Assembly: GCA_019095985.1 (NCBI GenBank)
Contig: CM032659.1
Coordinates: forward strand, 15,472,678 to 15,536,677
Reading direction: 5' to 3'
Origin: Streblospio benedicti
Taxonomy: Eukaryota > Annelida > Polychaeta > Spionida > Spionidae
DNA length: 64,000 nt
Shown: piece by piece, positions 26,917-44,478 of the stretch
How positions within the stretch are numbered: position 1 is the stretch's first letter
Layout: the number at the start of each line of letters is the position of its first letter
Translations under genes and position numbers: made by a program
The notes under the pieces: generated by a model
Databases searched by the model: none
Seen by the model: only the letters and a program-made list of their open reading frames with translations
What the model was told of the DNA's origin: nothing

Positions 26917-29900
26917 TTAATCAGTTTCATAACCCAGAACAGGTCTTAGCCATTTCTCAACGTCTTCAATACACTGGCCTTTCCTTGCTGCATAATCGTC
27001 AATTTGATCCTTACCAAGCTTGCCTGTTGAGAAATATTCAGACTTTTCATGACCAAAGTAAAGTCCACTGACTGAAGCAGCAGGATGCATGGCTAATGTT
27101 TCAGTAAGACTTGTATCTTTTGGTTTTAGACATGACCACATGGCTAATTTTTCTGCATGATCTGGTTGGCTGGGATAACCAGGAGCTGGTCGAATGCCTT
27201 GATATTTTATTTTATGTAGATCTGCAGCTTTCAGATTTTCCTGCTCAGTGTATCCCCAAAACTCTCGACGCACTTGCTCATGAAGCTCTTCGGCAAATGC
27301 TTCAGCCAAACGATCAGCAAGCGCTTTGACCATAATTTTATTGTAATCATCATACTCATTATCAAATTTTTCACATAACTTGTCAACTCCATGACAGCTA
27401 ACTGCAAACATACCAATGTGGTCTACTAATCCTGATGACTGAGGAGCTACGAAATCAGACAGACAATAATATGGCTCAGTACTTGAACTATCCTTTTCAA
27501 CTTGTTGTCTAAGACCATGCAAAACCTGAAGTTTTCCACCATCGCTATCATAGAGTTGAATGTCATCACCAATGCTAGAGGCTTGCCAAAAGCCAATTAC
27601 ACCATTGCACCACAGAGACTTGTCTCTTTGCACAGATTCCAGCATCTTCTGAGCATCATCATATACTTTCTTTGCTTCATCACCAACATCTTTATCATTA
27701 AAAATCTTTGGGTAGCCCCTATTGGGATACTTCCCTCTTAGTTGCCAAACATCAAAAAATGGTTTCCAGTCAATGTATGGAATGAGCTTACTAATATCAT
27801 AATCATCTAGATATTTGGTGCCAAGAAAAGTTGGGGGTGGTGGAGGAGGATTGACAGCCCAATCAATGTGAAATCCTTTGTCTCTTGCTTTCCCAATGGA
27901 GAGATATTTACGTTCTGTTATTGAATCATAGTAATCATCACGAATATCTTCATATTCTTCATTCACATCTTCCATGAATTCTTCTCTACGTATTTCATCC
28001 AATAGGTCGCCACAGACTACAACACTCTTAGAAGCATCTAAGACGTGCACGACAGGCGAATGGTATTTAGGAGCAATTTTCACAGCTGTATGTTGTTTGG
28101 AAGTTGTAGCTCCACCAATGAGCAGTGGAACTTTAAGTCCAACTCTTTCCATTTCTTTGGCTACATATATCATCTCATCTAGTGATGGTGTAATCAATCC
28201 TGATAATCCAATAACATCTGCCTTTTCTTCAACCGCAACTTTAAGGATTTTATCGCATGGCTGCATCACACCTAAATCTATGACTTTGTAATTGTTACAG
28301 CCTAACACAACACCTACTATATTTTTACCAATATCATGGACATCACCTTTCACAGTAGCAAGAACAATTGTACCAACATATGGACTCTCCTCCTCGGTTG
28401 AGCCTGATAGCCTCATTCTCTCTTCTCTCTCTTGTTCCATAAAAGGAATAAGGTGGCCAACTGCTTTTTTCATCACACGGGCAGACTTTATCACTTGGGG
28501 CAAGAACATTTTTCCAGCTCCAAAGAGATCCCCTACAACACTCATTCCTTTCATCAGAGGTCCCTCTATGACATTCAATGGCCTAGGGTACAATTCTTTA
28601 TTCACTCTGGCTTCTTCAGTGTCTTCTACAACATATTTGTCAATGCCTTTGACAAGAGAATATTCCAAGCGCTGTTCAACTGAACCATTTCTCCATTCAT
28701 CACTTACAGCAGCAGTCTTTGCCTCTTTTCCAAGTGACTCTGCATAAGTCAGCAACTTTTCTGTACCATCTGGATCTTTATTCCAAAGTAGATTTTCACA
28801 CAGTTCCAAAAGCTTTGGTTCTATATCTGTATACAGAGGTAGAGCACCTGCATTAACAATACCCATGTCCATCCCATTTTTTATGGCATGATATAAAAAA
28901 ACACTATGCATGGCTTCTCGAATTCTTTCCTTTCCACGAAAAGAGAACGACAAATTGGAAACACCCCCACTCACTCTACAACCACGCAGAGTACTCTTAA
29001 TAACTTTAGTAGCATTAATAAAATCAATGCCATATGTGTTGTGTTCTTCCATTCCGGTAGCAATTGTGAGAATATTTGGATCAAAAATAATATCATGACA
29101 ATTGAAACCTACTTCATTCACAAGAATATTATACGAACGTGAACAGATTTCCACTTTCCTTTCGGCATCAGTTGCCTGACCTTCTTCATCAAAAGCCATA
29201 ATAACCACTGCGGCTCCATATCGTCGTATTAGCTGAGCCTTCTTTTTAAAGTCATCTTCACCTTCCTTCAAACTGATAGAATTAACAACACATTTGCCTT
29301 GCGCACATTTCAGGCCAGCTTCAATCACAGCGAAATTAGAAGAATCAATGCATAAAGGCACTTTGGAAATGTCAGGTTCTGAAGAGACAAGATTGACGAA
29401 CTTGGTCATTGCAGCTACCCCATCCAACATACCTTCGTCCATGTTGATGTCTAGAATTTGAGCACCATTTTCTACCTGCGTTTTAGCAATGCTCAATGCT
29501 TCGTCATATTTATTTTCTTTAATAAGCCTGCAGAAAAGTCTTGAACCTGCCACATTACATCGTTCACCAATATTGACAAAGTTTGTGTAAGGTCCCACTC
29601 TCATTGGCTCCAAGCCAGCAAGAAGCATGTAATCATCATAAAGTGTTGCTGGTGGTTGTCTAGGAGGGTACTTTTTCATAGCATCTGCTATAGCTTTGAT
29701 GTGTTCTGGTGTGGTACCGCAACACCCCCCAACGATATTGAAAAGACCATCTTTAGCAAAGGACTCAAGTTCCTTAGCCATCATTTCTGGTGTTTCATCA
29801 TATTCTCCAAATGTATTAGGCAAGCCTGCATTTGGGTAGCATATGACATATGATGTTGTATTTTTACCTATAGTTTCAATAAACGGCCTCATCTCTGAGG

Positions 29901-30681
29901 CACCAAGAGCACAGTTTAAGCCTATACAAAATGGGTTTGAATGAGATACAGAGATGACAAATGCTTCACCTGTTTGTCCAGATAATGTACGTCCACTTTT
30001 GTCGACAATTGTGCCAGAAATAAAGATTGGAACCTCATCATATTCTTTAGTTTCAAACAATTTTTGAACTGCAAAGAGTGCTGCTTTAGAATTTGCAGTG
30101 TCAAAAATAGTCTCTACCAAGAGGACATCAGCGCCGCCATCTAATAATCCTCTTGCTTGTTCCGTATATGCCTCCACAAGTTCGTCGAATGTAACATTTC
30201 TAAATTCTGGTTTTTCCACAGATGGTGAGATGGATAAGGTCTTATTAGTAGGACCCATTGAACCCGCAACATATCTTTTAACACCAGTTTCAGCAGTAAC
30301 AGCATCACAAGCAACCTTAGCTATCCTAGCAGATTCATAATTCAGCCTGTACACAACATCTTCAAGGCCATAATCTGCCTGTGCAATACATGTTCCACTA
30401 AAAGTATTGGTTTCTACAAAGTCTGCACCAGCCAGAAGATAATCTTTATGAATCTTAATAATAGCATCAGGCTGAGTAAGACTCAATAGATCATTATTCC
30501 CCTTAAGTTGTTTAGGATGGTTGATAAATTCTTGTCCTCTAAATGCATCTTCGTCTAAATTAAGTCTTTGAATCATGGTGCCCATTCCACCATCAAATAT
30601 CATTATCCTTTTCTTAATTGTACATTCAATTTCATTGAAAATATTGCATGACACGCGTTTATTTTGCTTTAAGTCACCCAT
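26917..30681 (-). CDS. MTR: Cobalamin-dependent methionine synthase, intronless
   Basis: Cytosolic enzyme that moves the methyl group of 5-methyl-tetrahydrofolate to homocysteine through methylcobalamin, giving methionine and tetrahydrofolate. One uninterrupted frame of 1254 residues, against 1265 for the human enzyme, with all four modules in order. Homocysteine module: DGGMGTMIQ at 30-38, zinc ligands C257 (LNCALG) and C320-C321 (GGCCG). Folate module: [10 protein letters not shown] near 371-380. Cobalamin module: DVHDIGKN at 780-787 with the axial ligand H782. Reactivation module: [12 protein letters not shown] near the C terminus. The start ATG at 30681 gives an N terminus that aligns closely with animal MTR. 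Vertebrate MTR genes have dozens of introns; this one has none, while all neighbours are split. Every key residue I checked is present and codon use is AT-rich, so it looks functional. It could be a retrogene or the result of complete intron loss. Confidence 0.97.
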   Translation of the reverse strand: MGDLKQNKRVSCNIFNEIECTIKKRIMIFDGGMGTMIQRLNLDEDAFRGQEFINHPKQLKGNNDLLSLTQPDAIIKIHKDYLLAGADFVETNTFSGTCIAQADYGLEDVVYRLNYESARIAKVACDAVTAETGVKRYVAGSMGPTNKTLSISPSVEKPEFRNVTFDELVEAYTEQARGLLDGGADVLLVETIFDTANSKAALFAVQKLFETKEYDEVPIFISGTIVDKSGRTLSGQTGEAFVISVSHSNPFCIGLNCALGASEMRPFIETIGKNTTSYVICYPNAGLPNTFGEYDETPEMMAKELESFAKDGLFNIVGGCCGTTPEHIKAIADAMKKYPPRQPPATLYDDYMLLAGLEPMRVGPYTNFVNIGERCNVAGSRLFCRLIKENKYDEALSIAKTQVENGAQILDINMDEGMLDGVAAMTKFVNLVSSEPDISKVPLCIDSSNFAVIEAGLKCAQGKCVVNSISLKEGEDDFKKKAQLIRRYGAAVVIMAFDEEGQATDAERKVEICSRSYNILVNEVGFNCHDIIFDPNILTIATGMEEHNTYGIDFINATKVIKSTLRGCRVSGGVSNLSFSFRGKERIREAMHSVFLYHAIKNGMDMGIVNAGALPLYTDIEPKLLELCENLLWNKDPDGTEKLLTYAESLGKEAKTAAVSDEWRNGSVEQRLEYSLVKGIDKYVVEDTEEARVNKELYPRPLNVIEGPLMKGMSVVGDLFGAGKMFLPQVIKSARVMKKAVGHLIPFMEQEREERMRLSGSTEEESPYVGTIVLATVKGDVHDIGKNIVGVVLGCNNYKVIDLGVMQPCDKILKVAVEEKADVIGLSGLITPSLDEMIYVAKEMERVGLKVPLLIGGATTSKQHTAVKIAPKYHSPVVHVLDASKSVVVCGDLLDEIRREEFMEDVNEEYEDIRDDYYDSITERKYLSIGKARDKGFHIDWAVNPPPPPPTFLGTKYLDDYDISKLIPYIDWKPFFDVWQLRGKYPNRGYPKIFNDKDVGDEAKKVYDDAQKMLESVQRDKSLWCNGVIGFWQASSIGDDIQLYDSDGGKLQVLHGLRQQVEKDSSSTEPYYCLSDFVAPQSSGLVDHIGMFAVSCHGVDKLCEKFDNEYDDYNKIMVKALADRLAEAFAEELHEQVRREFWGYTEQENLKAADLHKIKYQGIRPAPGYPSQPDHAEKLAMWSCLKPKDTSLTETLAMHPAASVSGLYFGHEKSEYFSTGKLGKDQIDDYAARKGQCIEDVEKWLRPVLGYETD

Positions 30682-31073
30682 TTTTGTCTTCCTCTATTAG
30701 AGCAGATCAACAAATGAGACCGATTCACAGGAGAAACACAGTATATAAACGTTTTTCGATGACCTGACACAAAAACTTTGACATGTAAGTAGGCCTGTCA
30801 ATCATGTTTTTACCACGTGATTAGCAGGTGCTGTATTAGCCTTAATAATACATCCTTACACCGTGTCACAGATTCCAACACACTATTGATAAAGACTAAA
30901 CACGTTAGGTAGAGTAACTGTCAGAATACAGCTGTCCTACATCGACATTTTTCGGACCGATAATTATTGAAACTAATTTTATTGTTGGAAATACAGACAT
31001 TTTACATTACGCACTTACTTTTATGTATTTTGAAAATATATTTGTATTCATTTATTAGGTTATACCGTAAGCT
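30682..31073. promoter_or_regulatory. Shared divergent promoter, MTR / ACL4-like
   Basis: The start codons of MTR (minus) and the ACL4-like gene (plus) are 392 bp apart, so both 5' UTRs and promoters must fit here. A CACGTG E-box lies at 30814-30819. No clear TATA box seen. A bidirectional promoter is inferred from spacing. Confidence 0.55.
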
Positions 31074-34000
31074 ATGGGTAAAAAGTCAAAGAGGAAAGGC
31101 AGACTTCCACCAAATCTGCAAGAAGGTTGTTTTATATTTAACACGATCAATTCCACATGCAGTATATGTGAATAACCAGTTATTTATTGTGAGCGATAAT
31201 AAAGTCTTACAGCAATTCACGTGTTCTAATAAATAATATGGTGCGTTCGAAACCATGTCGTGAATTCGTACGTACGAATTGGCAAGTCGTTACTACGACT
31301 TGTAACTATTCATTACCACCTGACTAGTCGGAGATATATATCTCGTAAATAATGTAGGGTACATAAAAGAAAGGTATATGAAGTGCTTAATATGTGAATG
31401 TACTTGCACAGAATGCACACATACGTGTATAATTTATGATGTTTATTACGGAACGATCATAAACAACGATCCGGGGGGGTCGTCCATTTTTTTTTGGGGG
31501 GGGGAACAAAGAAAAGTTAACCGACCCACCATCAACATTTTTAAAAGTTGAGTGACACCCCCCCCCCCCCCCTCTGCTAAAGAAAAAGTCCTCTATATAG
31601 TCATAGCATTGCTTAAAGAAAATATTTGAAAAAAATATAACGTAGCGTGATAAAAAAGATCAGCGACACACACCCCAAAAGAAATCAGAAAAGTTGGATG
31701 ACACCCCCCCCCCCCCTCTTTTGGACGACACCCTCATTATCATTATTTATGATCGTTCCCATAGTGGCACTATGAAGTTTCATGCACAAGCACTCATAAG
31801 CCACATTTAAAAACTTAAATTTACATTTTTGATTTAATTGACTGATTTTATTCTTTCCTATAGCAATTGCTGCCAAAAATGCTTCATCCAAAAAGATGGA
31901 GAAATACACAGTCGATCAACTTATGGACAAAGCAGAAGAGTATGTTGATCAATTTGAATTTATGTTAGCTCAGAAATTTTGTCAACGGGCTTTAGAAATA
32001 GAACAAGACAACATTCGAGCCTTAGAAACTTCAGGACAGTTACTGTTAGAGTTAGGCGACACAGAAGCTGCTAAACAGGTGCCAGTCATCTATTTATAAT
32101 GCTTTATATTCTGGGTTGGCGTTGATTTAATCAACTGTTATTATAGGTAGATACCAAGTTGGTTAGCTCAGAAACTTATATTTTTCACACTACTATGCTA
32201 CTTTTCGGGGAAACATTTTCCCTTTGACTGGCAACTGCGCAGATCTATTGTGCATGTTCTTGGCGCAATAGATCCGTGAAGTTGCCAGTCGAAGGGCAAA
32301 TGTTTCCCCGAAATTTAGCACAGTAGTATGAAAAATGTAAGTTTCTGAGTCACCAACATTATGTTGGTATCTACCTATCATGAATCCAGAAACNNNNNNN
32401 NNNNNNNNNNNNNNNNNNNNNNNNNNNNNNNNNNNNNNNNNNNNNNNNNNNNNNNNNNNNNNNNNNNNNNNNNNNNNNNNNNNNNNNNNNNNNATATATA
32501 TTTCAAATTATTCTAAATGGTGTAGGCAGCAGCTGCAGCAAGTTCGGGTGCTGAGGAGCCTGATGTAACAGTGAGGGATGTGTCAAGTGCTTACTGTTCA
32601 ATGGCAGAAATATACCTTACTGACGAATGGTATTTAACAGATCTTTTAAAATTAGGAGTAAGCAACAAATTAGAGGAAAAAATCCTTGAACAAAGATGGG
32701 TGCACCAGAAAACCGACAGATGTTCTCAACTGGCATTTAGTGACATGTCGGTTTGCTGGCGCATGCATCCAATCGACTTGTGAATATTGCAAGTGCTGAT
32801 TTTAAATAGTTTTCAGAGAATTATTATTTTATTCTTTCAGCAATATGTTGCTTGGCAATTAGATACTTTAGATGGTATTTGATCACAAGATTTTATTTGC
32901 AGTTTTGGGGATGAAGCCGATGAGCAATGTAAGAAGTGCCTCGATCTGGCAATTTCAGAAGACATTTCCAATCCAGAGGCACATCATCTATTAGCGAGTT
33001 ATTGGCTTTCAAAAGACAAACAAGAGGTATGTGTCTTTTATCTCAATGTTTTTCTTGTTATTCTTTTGACAAATATTGGTAACATATGTGCCAAGTATAT
33101 CTATAATTCATGATGATACGTTATTCTTAGTATGTGTGTTGTGCTTTCGTAACTGCTGTACAAAATAAGTAGGTGCCAAAGATTTGAAATTTACAAGTTT
33201 ATTTATTTTTGCTAAGCGCTTTCGAACATGAAGTTCCTCATCAGAGCTAAAATATTCAAAGGTAGCCAAAAATATAAGAATGTCTTGTGCTTATATAAAA
33301 CAATTTGTATAACATAAATATAAGTTAAAATATATTTCGTTGTCAAGAAGTAAAAGAACAGGCAATGTAATATAGATAAGAGATCCAGGTATGTTAATTA
33401 TAAAATGCTGGGAACTTACATGATGATACAATAAACAATTTACTATGTATGTCTCAACGTTGTCAAATGTTTCTAGAAAGCTAAAGAGTCCATGGATAAG
33501 GGTGTATCACTATGGCTGCCTACTTGGAAAGAAGCTGTAGAAAAAGCAGAAGGAGCACCAATAGACCCACTTGATGTAACTAAGTTTTATATTTTTTGTA
33601 AGTTAACGAAAAAAACAAAATGTTTTGGTATGTGTATATTCATTTAACCTAATTATGCAATATTTCTTTTACTCATTGACGCAATTGTTGCATAATTCTT
33701 TTGGGTATTTCAGATTTGTTCAATAAGCTATCCAGCAAGAATAAATGCATCAAAGATTTTAATTGAACTAAAGGACTTTGATGTGAGTACATTGGTCAAT
33801 TATTTGATAATTATTTTATCTTTCATATCTAAATAAGCACTTGGTTTATGTATTTTGAATATTTGTTTTCTATTGATTTATTTTTTATGAAGGTTAGCAA
33901 GCTAATAATATCGATTTTTTCCTTATTATGAAATAAAAAGATCTGGAATTGGCAATGCATCCCAAAATGTAGAAATAGCCTGTGATTTGATATATTTGAG

Positions 34001-34966
34001 GATATTTTAGGTTGCCAGTGAGGTTTTAGAATTACTGCTGGACGAGGAGGATGAGGTGGTGGAGACATGGTACCTGCTCGGCTGGCTTAATTACCTTCAG
34101 GGACAAGACTTCTTTACAAATGCACGTTTCTATCTCAGCAAGGCGCAAAAAGTATGCTTTTTTCTATATTTTTAGTGTAATTATCAAACCATGAAATAAG
34201 TGTTGACTTCATGAGAATTTGCAGGGCTGTATGTAGGTTTTGACAGCTGGTAGCCATGATTGATAGCATTGTAGTGCAGATTTGCAGTGTTTCAGTTTAC
34301 TCATTGAGAAGGCTTTAGAGTCTGTGACACAGAGAAAACACTGGTCTCAACAAAGCTTTTGGTCCATATCCATGAAAATATTCATTCTTTCACTTTGCAA
34401 CTTTTTGCACAAAACTGGAGAATTTGTCACTGATTGCCTGAATCTCGCTTCAATTTCAGGTTGCAAAAGCCACCCAATGTGAAGACAAAGATATGGTAAA
34501 GCATACAGAAGAATTGTTAACAGAACTTGGACCAGGTAAATTGGGAAAAGAGACATGTAGAATCATTAAAAGCTATCCAATTTTGTCTAAATAAAACCAT
34601 GCTCTGACTATTGTCAGATCTATGAAACAACGCATTACATGTGTACATAAAGTTGACAATTTTATTTATAATTTTATGGTTTTAAAAACATGATGTGTGT
34701 TCATACGAATACAGATTGTGTTCTTAATGTCGTTGGTTTCATTAAAATAGATATTTATAACATACCGGTATGAAAATTTTATGAATATAAATATAGTCAT
34801 CAATTGAAAACACAAATTTTAAGTATAAAACACAATTCATTTTTTGGCAGGTGACGAAGACGAGGAAGAGGAGGAAAATGCTGGCGAAATGGAAATTACT
34901 AGTGACATTGACAGTGACAATGAGGATAAGGAAGACAATGTGGAATCTAACAACATGGAGCATTGA
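31074..34966 (+). CDS. TPR protein, probable Rpl4 assembly chaperone (ACL4-like)
   Basis: Resembles animal proteins named probable assembly chaperone of rpl4, the counterpart of yeast Acl4, which holds new ribosomal protein L4 on its way to pre-60S particles. Exons: 31074-31125, 31864-32078, 32526-32629, 32903-33026, 33477-33575, 33714-33782, 34011-34151, 34460-34535, 34851-34966. It begins MGKKSKRKGRLPPNLQE, a basic start. TPR-like helices follow (LAQKFCQRALEI...IRALETSGQLLLELGD). It ends in an acidic tail (GDEDEEEEENAG onward), as chaperones for basic ribosomal proteins often do. The sequence linking exon 2 (ending DTEAAKQ) to the exon at 32526 is missing, and a 100-N gap lies in that intron, so at least one exon is probably hidden there. 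Introns hold two MITE-type elements, a fold-back element and a ribozyme. Family call is good; function is by homology. Confidence 0.8.
31238..31400. mobile_element. End fragment of the element family at 49455-51425
   Basis: Starts TGGTGCGTTCGAAACC and runs through CAAGTCGTTACTACGACTTG, matching the terminal repeats of the large element at 49455-51425. It also shares an internal stretch (GTACATAAAAGAAAGGTAT). Contains an 18-bp perfect palindrome at 31264-31281. Right limit is approximate. In intron 1 of the ACL4-like gene. Confidence 0.5.
31449..31760. mobile_element. MITE, copy 1 (GGAACGATCAT ends)
   Basis: Ends GGAACGATCATAAAC and TTATTTATGATCGTTCC are terminal inverted repeats. The inside has long C and G runs separated by repeated GTTG(G/A)(A/G)TGACA-like words. 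Flanked by TTA on the left and ATA on the right. A second copy is at 44101-44478. A 3-bp TTA/TWA duplication suggests PIF/Harbinger. Confidence 0.65.
32143..32378. mobile_element. Fold-back MITE, 236 bp palindrome
   Basis: Left half ATAGGTAGATACCAA onward is repeated in reverse complement on the right, ending TTGGTATCTACCTAT, with about 85-90% match over nearly 110 bp per arm and a loop near 32250-32270. In the ACL4-like gene, 15 bp before the N gap. Confidence 0.75.
32394..32493. other. Assembly gap (100 N)
   Basis: Exactly 100 N, the usual placeholder for a gap of unknown size. It follows a palindrome and probably hides an exon of the ACL4-like gene. Confidence 0.99.
33160..33420 (-). mobile_element. 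Probable Penelope-like or retrozyme remnant around the ribozyme
   Basis: The intron around the ribozyme is AT-rich with no coding frame. The motif string near 33215-33244 is what one finds in the terminal repeats of Penelope-like elements. Limits are a guess, as I see no paired repeat or target duplication. Confidence 0.35.
33204..33254 (-). ncRNA. Hammerhead ribozyme, type I minimal (Penelope/retrozyme type)
   Basis: Read on the minus strand: stem I 5' side TATTTTAGCT (33254-33245), core CTGATGAG (33244-33237), stem II GAACTTCATGTTC (4-bp stem, 5-nt loop), GAAA (33223-33220), a self-complementary AGCGCT (33220-33215) in the stem III place, then U and the expected cleavage site between 33214 and 33213. 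The 3' side AGCAAAAATA (33213-33204) pairs with the 5' side of stem I with one mismatch. All core bases are present. Tiny stem III sequences that work as dimers are known from Penelope-like elements and retrozymes. It is antisense in an intron of the ACL4-like gene. Confidence 0.75.
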
Positions 34967-36750
34967 GTTATGGAAGGGATGTGAGGGAAAGGGAAAGCAT
35001 ATTGCGGTCTACCATGTGAATTTGTAATGACACCTTTCTACACAAGCATTACGGGGGTCATGAGAAACACTGTTAGGCCTGTTTTGAATCACCCATATCA
35101 ATATTTATGAACACTTATTTATGAATATATGTTTATGTTAAGATATAAAAAACAGCCATTATGGTCATTTTCAAATGAATTGTTAAATTAGATTGATTTC
35201 TAATTATGCTGTTTGAAGAAATTAATTAAAGTGAGGACAATTTTTATTTGCACTTCAGGACCTCTGGCATGGTGCTCAGTTATTACATTGTACCAGGATA
35301 AAAGAAAATAGTAAAAAATGCAATCATGAATTTAAAACCAAAGGTATAATTTGATTCACTTTTATTATTTGTATGTTCATTACAGAAGACGGGTACATGT
35401 ACTATTATAAATGAAAATGCAAATACCGGTACCTATTTTTTCTGTTATGGAATTATCTTCGAGTACATGTATGAGAAAGTTTATAAACAAGTCAACTTTT
35501 AAAATAATTCATTTTGATTTGATTTTGTTGATGAGAATACTGTGTATAAAAAATGAATATCTAATAAAATCATAAAAGTTTTAATTTTTTAGTTTTTCAC
35601 TATGTGCTATGTTCAAGAAAAAGCTGTTTGGAGATTAATCCCATTTTGTCCATTTTCACAGATTTGATTTTATGTTGTTAGAATTTACTTAAAGTGTTTT
35701 TGATTTAAAAATATTGAAAAATAATTTAAGTTGGTTCATTTTAATTAAAAGATGACCATAAAAAAAAGTTTAAAGATTTTTCTATCATTTATAAAATTAA
35801 AGTCTTGCACGTAATTCCTAATTATTTTTTCGGCCAGTATCCGGGGAAAATAATTGGAGGTACACTGCTGGTTTGGGGACTTTCTCCCAACGCCAAAAAT
35901 ATACGTAAATGCATCCTGATAATTAAGTGTTATCTCTTTCCAAGAAAATTTCATGGGGTGGGGGGGCATTGAAAAAGTGAATAACAGCCACATCCAGACA
36001 CCAACAAAAATCTATTACTAGTTGACTGATTTTCCAAAGATGTCCCCGTGATGACCAGCCTGTTCACAGGCATGGCAAGAAGACCATACGGCTCTGTTTC
36101 CAGGCAATATGGCTCAATATTTCACGTGTGAAGAATATGTGGATGGTTCTGAAAATGCACAGGGCATCAGAGAAATTCAAACTTAGTAAAAACTTATCCA
36201 GTACCATGGCCATCCCAATGCTCCCTGGGAACTCTGGTTGGACATGTTTGTGATGTCCATCTGCAGCTGAAAACCTGGCAATAGATTTATTTCAGACATG
36301 TTCACATCCCCATTTTAAAGTAATGAAAATAAAGTTATAAAAACAAGAATTCACACTATGAACAGTATGTGCTAAATTATAACATGTCAAAATGTGTTGA
36401 ACATTTATCATGTTTATATGATTCTCTCGTCTGTGAAAGAAATGATTGGCGCTCGTACTTTATAGTTTCAGTACACTGGTAGCTCGTCAAATGTTCATTG
36501 TATATCAGGGTTAATTACAATCTGGTGGATCTACACCACTTGCTATTCTATTTTCTTGAGTTTTTATCTGAATTTTTAGAAAATTGTTAATAGTAGTAAA
36601 TGTGAGTATGCTAAAAGTTCTTTATAATCGTAATTAGAAACGCCTATATATGTCATGTTCATTTGAATCTGATTAATTAGATAAGATACTACATAATGGC
36701 ATATATTTAAATGTCGTTTAAACGTCGAAATAATAACGTAGATATAGTAT
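34967..36750. other. Spacer after the ACL4-like gene
   Basis: The first few hundred bases are 3' UTR-like with AT-rich DNA. The stretch 36040-36290 is richer in GC than its surroundings but has no frame or RNA structure I recognise. No gene called. Confidence 0.4.
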
Positions 36751-37481
36751 TGGTCGTTCACATATATTTCGGTATACAAGAAAAACGGAGTTTACTCATT
36801 TCTGAATCCTACCACAGTAGTAATGTATAGTTATCCAGAATCTATGTTTTTCAACCTATGTGTGGACACACAATACGACTCTTCGACTATTATGATACCT
36901 TTGTTAATTACATGTTTATTTTTATTACGGGAATTTTCCTTGTCAACTTTAGTGCTGATAAATGAGTATTCGAATTTTTTTACGTTTCTGACGTTATTTT
37001 CATAAATTACGTTATGAACGCAGGATTTTTCGAGGAGCATAAGTTGTTTTGGTCTTGAGTCAAGAAACTCATCACCTGTTAAACCATGTTATTTTGTTCT
37101 CATTGCTTATTAAGGCTTCAATAATTCTATTTAATGTTTATAAAAGTATATAGCATGGAATGATTGGCTATAATCGGCGGTAATCAAATTTAGAATTTTG
37201 TATGAATTATATCAGAAATGCAGCGCTCCCTAGCTAGACTAAAATCACGCGTGCTGTGCAAAACGTAAACCAAAGACACCATGACGTTTGGTAAAATATT
37301 GTCGATTCAGGAATATTTTCTCCTTGCCTACAGTTGTAAGGAAGCTTTTGTTACTTAGTTTGTGGGGACATATTAGGTTGTGAAATATAGTTTTAGCAGG
37401 AATAGCAACAGACGCTGGTTGATGGACATGAAAAGCAAAAACACAATATTTCTTGTATACCGAAATATATGTGAACGGCCA
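36751..37481. mobile_element. DNA element with ~33-bp TIRs, upstream of RNF113
   Basis: Left end TGGTCGTTCACATATATTTC with the following GGTATACAAGAAA returns as reverse complement at 37449-37481. Outside bases GTAT at 36747-36750 and 37482-37485 form a likely 4-bp target duplication. About 731 bp, no transposase. Confidence 0.7.
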
Positions 37482-37990
37482 GTATTTCTAGTTTGATGTC
37501 ACTGCGATTGGCTGTAGATTGGCTTATTGGTTGGGATATTGTTTATTGTAAATGGTCACATGGTATGGCATACAATTGCATCACTTATCAATAAGGCCTC
37601 TGCCCTAAATTACAAAAGTTTAAATTAATTGAAGTTGTGAAAGTACAATGAAAACATCTAGATCGAAGGATGGCGTCGTTTGTGTATTGGTGTTTTTATG
37701 GCCTTGTATTGATTAAGTTTAGCGGATCAACTCCATAGATATGAAAAGAATTGTACTTAAATTTTGACAGTACGGAAGAATGGGAGTTTATTTGGTTATC
37801 ATGTAATTAGCGTTAATCAACCAGTAATCCATTAGTAACCCTTCATTAAATCTTAGTATAGAACAAGTGGTGTTAATTGCACAGTAGCATATAAATTTAT
37901 AACTAATGCGTAGCTATGTTGCACTTCATCAAAAATAATGTGTAGTGAAAAAAATGAATTAATTCTTATTTTTCTTGTTTGTGATTGCAG

Positions 37991-43580
<5,590 letters not shown>

Positions 43581-44100
43581 TGTTTATCTTTTGCCTTCTT
43601 AATATTTTAATTTGCATGTTTTTAATGTAATTCTTATTTTTTTAATAATTGTTAAGGATTAAACGTTTGAAAATGTAAATCTCATATTGAGAGGTTAGAT
43701 ACATTAAAATACTGTACATGGACATTGTTTTCAACGCAAAGACTGATGCATAATTTTATTCATTAGTCTACATGCTAGTTAAGGAACAATTGCAACATTA
43801 TTATTTAAGATTATAATTGGATTTGTCAATATAATGGATACAATATTTGAAGCACTATCTAGCAATAATTGAACGCAAAAGCACTCTTCCCAAACACAAC
43901 ACTTACACAAAATATCATGGTGTTCTTCACACATTGCTATAATTTGAACATTTATAAACTTATTAGCTATCAGAGGAGTGTTGCCATGGAATGCAAGTTT
44001 CATAAAACACAAATAAGTTACAAATGAGTACATTTTTCATTATCCATTTATACATATTTGGTCAATATTATAGATACAATATTTTGCATTACACTACTTA
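43581..44100. other. RNF113 3' UTR and spacer
   Basis: AT-rich, no gene. RNF113 and STK16 are tail to tail across about 2.2 kb, so both 3' UTRs fall between 43581 and 45804. Confidence 0.45.
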
Positions 44101-44478
44101 GGGAACGATCATGAATAACAATATACTGGGGGGTGGGGTCATCCATTTTTTGGGGCTCGAAGAAGTTAGTACTCTCCCACTTTTAGATAATTAATTTTAT
44201 CCTACCCCCCCCCCCTATCAACATTTGTAAAGGTTGGGTGACCCCCCCCCCCCCCCAATTCAAAGCAAAAGTCCACCATATAGTCCTTGCATTTCTGGAC
44301 AATTGCTTACAGAATATATTTTTTTGAAAAATACCGTAGCGTAATGAAAAAGGTAGGCGACCCCCACAACAGTTGTTTGATAAGTTCGGTGACCCCCCCA
44401 AAAAGGAATCAGAAAAGTTGGTTGACCCCCCACCTTTTTGGACAACCCTGCCAAGTATCATTATTTATGATCGTTCCC
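44101..44478. mobile_element. MITE, copy 2 (GGGAACGATCAT ends)
   Basis: Ends GGGAACGATCATGAATAAC and TTATTTATGATCGTTCCC, flanked by TTA on both sides (44098-44100 and 44479-44481). Same internal order as copy 1 at 31449: C-rich runs, a GTCCNCNATATAGTC word, ACCGTAGCGT, then GAATCAGAAAAGTTGG. TTA duplication suggests PIF/Harbinger. Confidence 0.75.

Noticed and set aside
26917-30681. MTR as a bacterial gene gained by transfer
   Set aside because: The sequence follows animal MTR along its whole length, including N-terminal and linker segments, and ends as the human protein does (LGYETD / LGYDTD).
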